This document shows, in pieces, positions 6,121-8,380 of a stretch of 8,380 nucleotides of DNA (position 1 is the stretch's first letter; each line of letters opens with the position of its first letter). A program made the position numbers and the translations under genes. A model generated the notes under the pieces. It searched no databases, was not told the DNA's origin, and saw only the letters and a list, made by a program, of their open reading frames with translations. The DNA comes from an uncultured Atopobium sp. (GTDB lineage: Bacteria; Actinomycetota; Coriobacteriia; Coriobacteriales; Atopobiaceae), in NCBI GenBank assembly GCA_947252455.1, contig CAMXVQ010000041.1:1-8380 (forward strand), given 5' to 3'.

Positions 6121-6190
6121 AAGCGCATAAAATAAAGCGCATAAAATAAAGCGCATAAAATAAATCGCATAAAATAAAGCTCATAAAATA
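6121..6190. repeat. Tandem array of five 14-bp units
   Basis: AAGCGCATAAAATA is repeated five times without gaps (6121, 6135, 6149, 6163, 6177). The first three copies are identical, the fourth has T for G at position 3, and the fifth has T for G at position 5. The period is not a multiple of three and no gene spans it. High identity implies recent expansion by strand slippage. It lies between nrdG and the shared terminator, so copy number could vary between strains without harming either gene. Confidence 0.92.
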
Positions 6191-6204
6191 ACACATCCGC
6201 TCAC

Positions 6205-6258
6205 TCAAAAAATAAAACCTACCTAAGCACATGTGATTTGGCTTAGGCAGGTTTTAAA
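6205..6258. terminator. Bidirectional intrinsic terminator between nrdG and the M16C gene
   Basis: AAAACCT (6214-6220) pairs with AGGTTTT (6249-6255) and CCTAAGC (6222-6228) with GCTTAGG (6241-6247), with a single A/C mismatch and a 12-base loop. The plus-strand reading ends in GGTTTT, serving nrdG. The minus-strand reading ends in GGTTTTATTTTTT, an even better T tract, serving the convergent peptidase gene. It is the only terminator seen between the two convergent genes. Confidence 0.88.
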
Positions 6259-6302
6259 CTCGTTTATGCTGTTGAGTTTATAACTACATTCTTTATATAC
6301 GT

Positions 6303-8380
6303 TTATGCGTCGATGAGCTTGACCACTTTATCAAACACAACATCGGATGCATCAATGCTTTCTTGCGAGCCAAAAACGCATACATTCATGTTTTGGGCAT
6401 CGTCTATCCATTTTGTTGCAAGATTGTTTATGTCTTTGCTTGTACAGGTGAGCTGACTCGTGCGAATCATTTCTTGCCAGTTTTGTGGTTTATGACTTAA
6501 AATTTCAGAATCTTGGCGGCGCGCTTGAGCGTAGGGTTTAATCGGCGCGTCAAGTGACGCTGTGCACGAAACAATATAGCCTTCAAGCTCACTTTGTGTT
6601 GGATCCCATGCGCGCAACCATTCAAAGCTTTTAGCATAGGTTGTAAGTGTTGTGTTAATAGAGGGGTCGCGATATGACCAAAAGCGGCTATACCCATAAG
6701 CTGTGCGCGTAAATCCGCATCCATATGCTCCGCTTAACACGCGAACATTATTCCATAAGTAGTCAAGCGACAAAACACGCGCGCTTATAAGTGAAGCGCC
6801 AATTGTTTCTGCGTCAAAATGAACGTCTGCGCAATCGGCACCCACAAAATTGACGTGTGAAGGTATAATAAACGCTTCGTTTTGTGGATGAAGTGCAGGG
6901 ATGCTCAATACATTTTTAGAGCTGTGCTCCTCGCTTGCATTTGGCGAGCCCTCGCCTACAAATTGCATGCGATGGCTTATAAAACGCTGATAGTCGTCTT
7001 TTGATCCGGTAAAGCTCACTTGTACATTGTTTGCGGTAAAAAGCGTTTGCGCAAGTTGTGACAACTTTTTTGCCACGCTTTCTTTTGATGATTCCCAGTT
7101 GTCCAAAAGCTCTTTTAAGAACATGTAATGAGAAACGCCTTCAATTTGATCTACTAACGCCGCACTTGGAATGCGTTTGGACGCAAGCCTTTCGGATACA
7201 CATGCGTGACCGGAAGAAATAAAGCTCTGCTCCATGCTTATTTTGCGTTGAGTGAGCAAAGATTTAATCTTATCAAGTTCACTAAATTGTGTGTTTGACC
7301 AAATATCACTTGGCAGATCAATGAGGTGGTTGATATTCTCACTCAGTGCGCTTGCATGCACAACAAAGTAGGGATAAACCTTTGAGAGATCATTAAAATT
7401 ATGATATATACTACAAAACGCTGAACATTCGCCCAGCTCACGCTCGCAAGCTACGTCAAGTTCATCGGCACTGTACGTTGAAGTTGAAAGCTTGCCAAGA
7501 ACTTCTTGCAAAATGCCTACATAACACATGTCGTGGTATTCAATACAGCTCAGGTCAAAATAAGCATACAGATATGCAATTTGATGAGTGGCAATATCGT
7601 GATATAAATACGAGATATTGTGGTGTTGCTCAAGCCGAACAGGCATTTCTTTGGGTGCCGCGTCAATATCGCTCACGTGGAGTTGCGGAAGCGTTGCCAG
7701 CGCATCGGGGGAATCTGGGGTTTCCTGCAGACGTTTGAGCTCCTGCGTATGGGCAATCAGCCGTTCAATTTCTTCATCAGAGCTTGCATCTTTGAGTTTT
7801 TGCAATTTTTGTTCTTCAGTAGTATCCGCATCTGCTACTGCAATAAGCTCAACTTCGGCATTATGCGTACTTTTGCATACAATGCTTTCCAACAGCTTTT
7901 CAAAGTAGCCGTCTTCAAGCCCTGCTTTCATCTCGTCAACACCATGTTGATAGCGCAAATAATCAAGTGCTGCCGCGTCGTTATACAGCCAACCGTTAAG
8001 AGCCTGAATTGAAATAGCAACGCCGTCGCTATAGTTGTCCCAATCGCCTTCACGTAGGATAAATTCGGTTTGCGAAAGTGCTGCTTGAATACGAGCCTTA
8101 TCAAGTCCTGTCTGTGCATATTGCGCGCACTTTGTTTCGATAAGCTCGCGAAACTTATGCGCACTTTGAGGACGAGCTCCTTTGAGCTGGAAAATGAGTT
8201 GTGGCTGCAAGCATCCGTCTACTACGGCACAACTTACGTCGCTACCTAATCCTGCGTCTAAAACTGCCTTTTTCAAAGGACTTTCGTTGGTTGAACAAAG
8301 TACGTCGCTTATGATCGATGCCGCTAGAACGCGGTTTCTGTCTTGATATGTGCCAATCACATAACCAAGATTGATAACCG
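6303..8380 (-). CDS. M16C (PreP/Cym1-like, insulinase-superfamily) zinc metallopeptidase, N-terminus outside window
   Basis: The frame is open to the right edge; the codons upstream of the GTG at 8358-8360 (reading VINLGY before it) continue the protein, so that GTG is not the real start. About 692 residues are visible, the C-terminal two thirds of a family usually near 970-1000 residues. The visible start, SPLKKAVLDAGLGSDVS, is the end of the first M16 half. It is followed by the M16C-associated linker, with its coiled, charged stretch and the QETPDSPDALATLPQLHVSDI signature. The C-terminal non-catalytic M16 half contains YLWNNVRVLSGAYGCGF and FWSYRDPSIN (complement of roughly 6660-6765), where the family has conserved substrate-binding Arg and Tyr residues. 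The HxxEH zinc-binding motif lies in the missing part. Such enzymes degrade short unfolded peptides inside a closed chamber. No secretion signal can be judged here. The gene ends with TAA 48 bp from the shared terminator. Confidence 0.92.
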   Translation of the reverse strand, partial: VINLGYVIGTYQDRNRVLAASIISDVLCSTNESPLKKAVLDAGLGSDVSCAVVDGCLQPQLIFQLKGARPQSAHKFRELIETKCAQYAQTGLDKARIQAALSQTEFILREGDWDNYSDGVAISIQALNGWLYNDAAALDYLRYQHGVDEMKAGLEDGYFEKLLESIVCKSTHNAEVELIAVADADTTEEQKLQKLKDASSDEEIERLIAHTQELKRLQETPDSPDALATLPQLHVSDIDAAPKEMPVRLEQHHNISYLYHDIATHQIAYLYAYFDLSCIEYHDMCYVGILQEVLGKLSTSTYSADELDVACERELGECSAFCSIYHNFNDLSKVYPYFVVHASALSENINHLIDLPSDIWSNTQFSELDKIKSLLTQRKISMEQSFISSGHACVSERLASKRIPSAALVDQIEGVSHYMFLKELLDNWESSKESVAKKLSQLAQTLFTANNVQVSFTGSKDDYQRFISHRMQFVGEGSPNASEEHSSKNVLSIPALHPQNEAFIIPSHVNFVGADCADVHFDAETIGASLISARVLSLDYLWNNVRVLSGAYGCGFTRTAYGYSRFWSYRDPSINTTLTTYAKSFEWLRAWDPTQSELEGYIVSCTASLDAPIKPYAQARRQDSEILSHKPQNWQEMIRTSQLTCTSKDINNLATKWIDDAQNMNVCVFGSQESIDASDVVFDKVVKLIDA

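Noticed and set aside
6052..6190. Possible CRISPR array
   Set aside because: Units are 13-14 bp and directly abutting with no spacers, and no cas genes are nearby; these are plain minisatellites.
5984..6232. 82-codon minus-strand frame running through the tandem arrays
   Set aside because: Its repetitive Phe/Leu/Tyr peptide is just the translation of the 14-bp repeats, and it overlaps the nrdG end and the terminator.
8358..8360. GTG as the start of the M16C gene
   Set aside because: The frame continues upstream to the window edge with no stop, the protein would lack its catalytic domain, and family alignment places this position well inside the first M16 half.

Overview
The window reads as ordinary chromosomal DNA of a strictly or facultatively anaerobic, low-to-mid GC, Gram-positive-type bacterium. 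Ribosome-binding sites are strong and GGAGG-like, two of the genes start with GTG, intrinsic terminators are frequent, and a class III (oxygen-sensitive) ribonucleotide reductase is present. The protein set (MurB tail, UPF0210/DUF711 protein, Cof-type HAD phosphatase, NrdD/NrdG, PreP-like M16C peptidase) and the GCGC-rich but overall AT-leaning composition would suit an Atopobium-like member of the Coriobacteriia. That placement is an inference from protein flavour and is not proven here.

Layout from left to right: the last 46 codons of murB (+) end at 143 and are followed by a clear hairpin terminator at 186-217, which converges on the UPF0210 gene (-, 263-1627). Upstream of that gene on the same strand, after a 113-bp gap holding three 16-bp tandem repeats, lies a Cof-type HAD phosphatase (-, 1741-2532) with a GTG start and a perfect 19-bp palindrome just ahead of its ribosome-binding site. 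A 466-bp divergent intergenic region separates it from nrdD (+, 2999-5221). That region carries a pair of NrdR-box-like sites 32 bp apart (2861-2876 and 2893-2908). nrdG (+, 5501-6049), the activase of NrdD, follows after an unusually long 279-bp gap rich in hairpins. Behind nrdG sit two abutting short tandem-repeat arrays (13-bp and 14-bp periods) and then a bidirectional terminator shared with the convergent M16C peptidase gene (-, 6303 to beyond the right edge), which lacks its N-terminal third here.

The functional core is nrdD-nrdG: anaerobic reduction of ribonucleotides to deoxyribonucleotides, with NrdG generating the glycyl radical on NrdD, probably repressed by NrdR when dATP is plentiful. 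The other genes are housekeeping or of unknown function and show no obvious joint pathway. I see no mobile element, CRISPR array, tRNA, rRNA or defence system. The unusual material is all in the intergenic regions: the palindrome, the tandem repeats and the structured nrdD-nrdG spacer.
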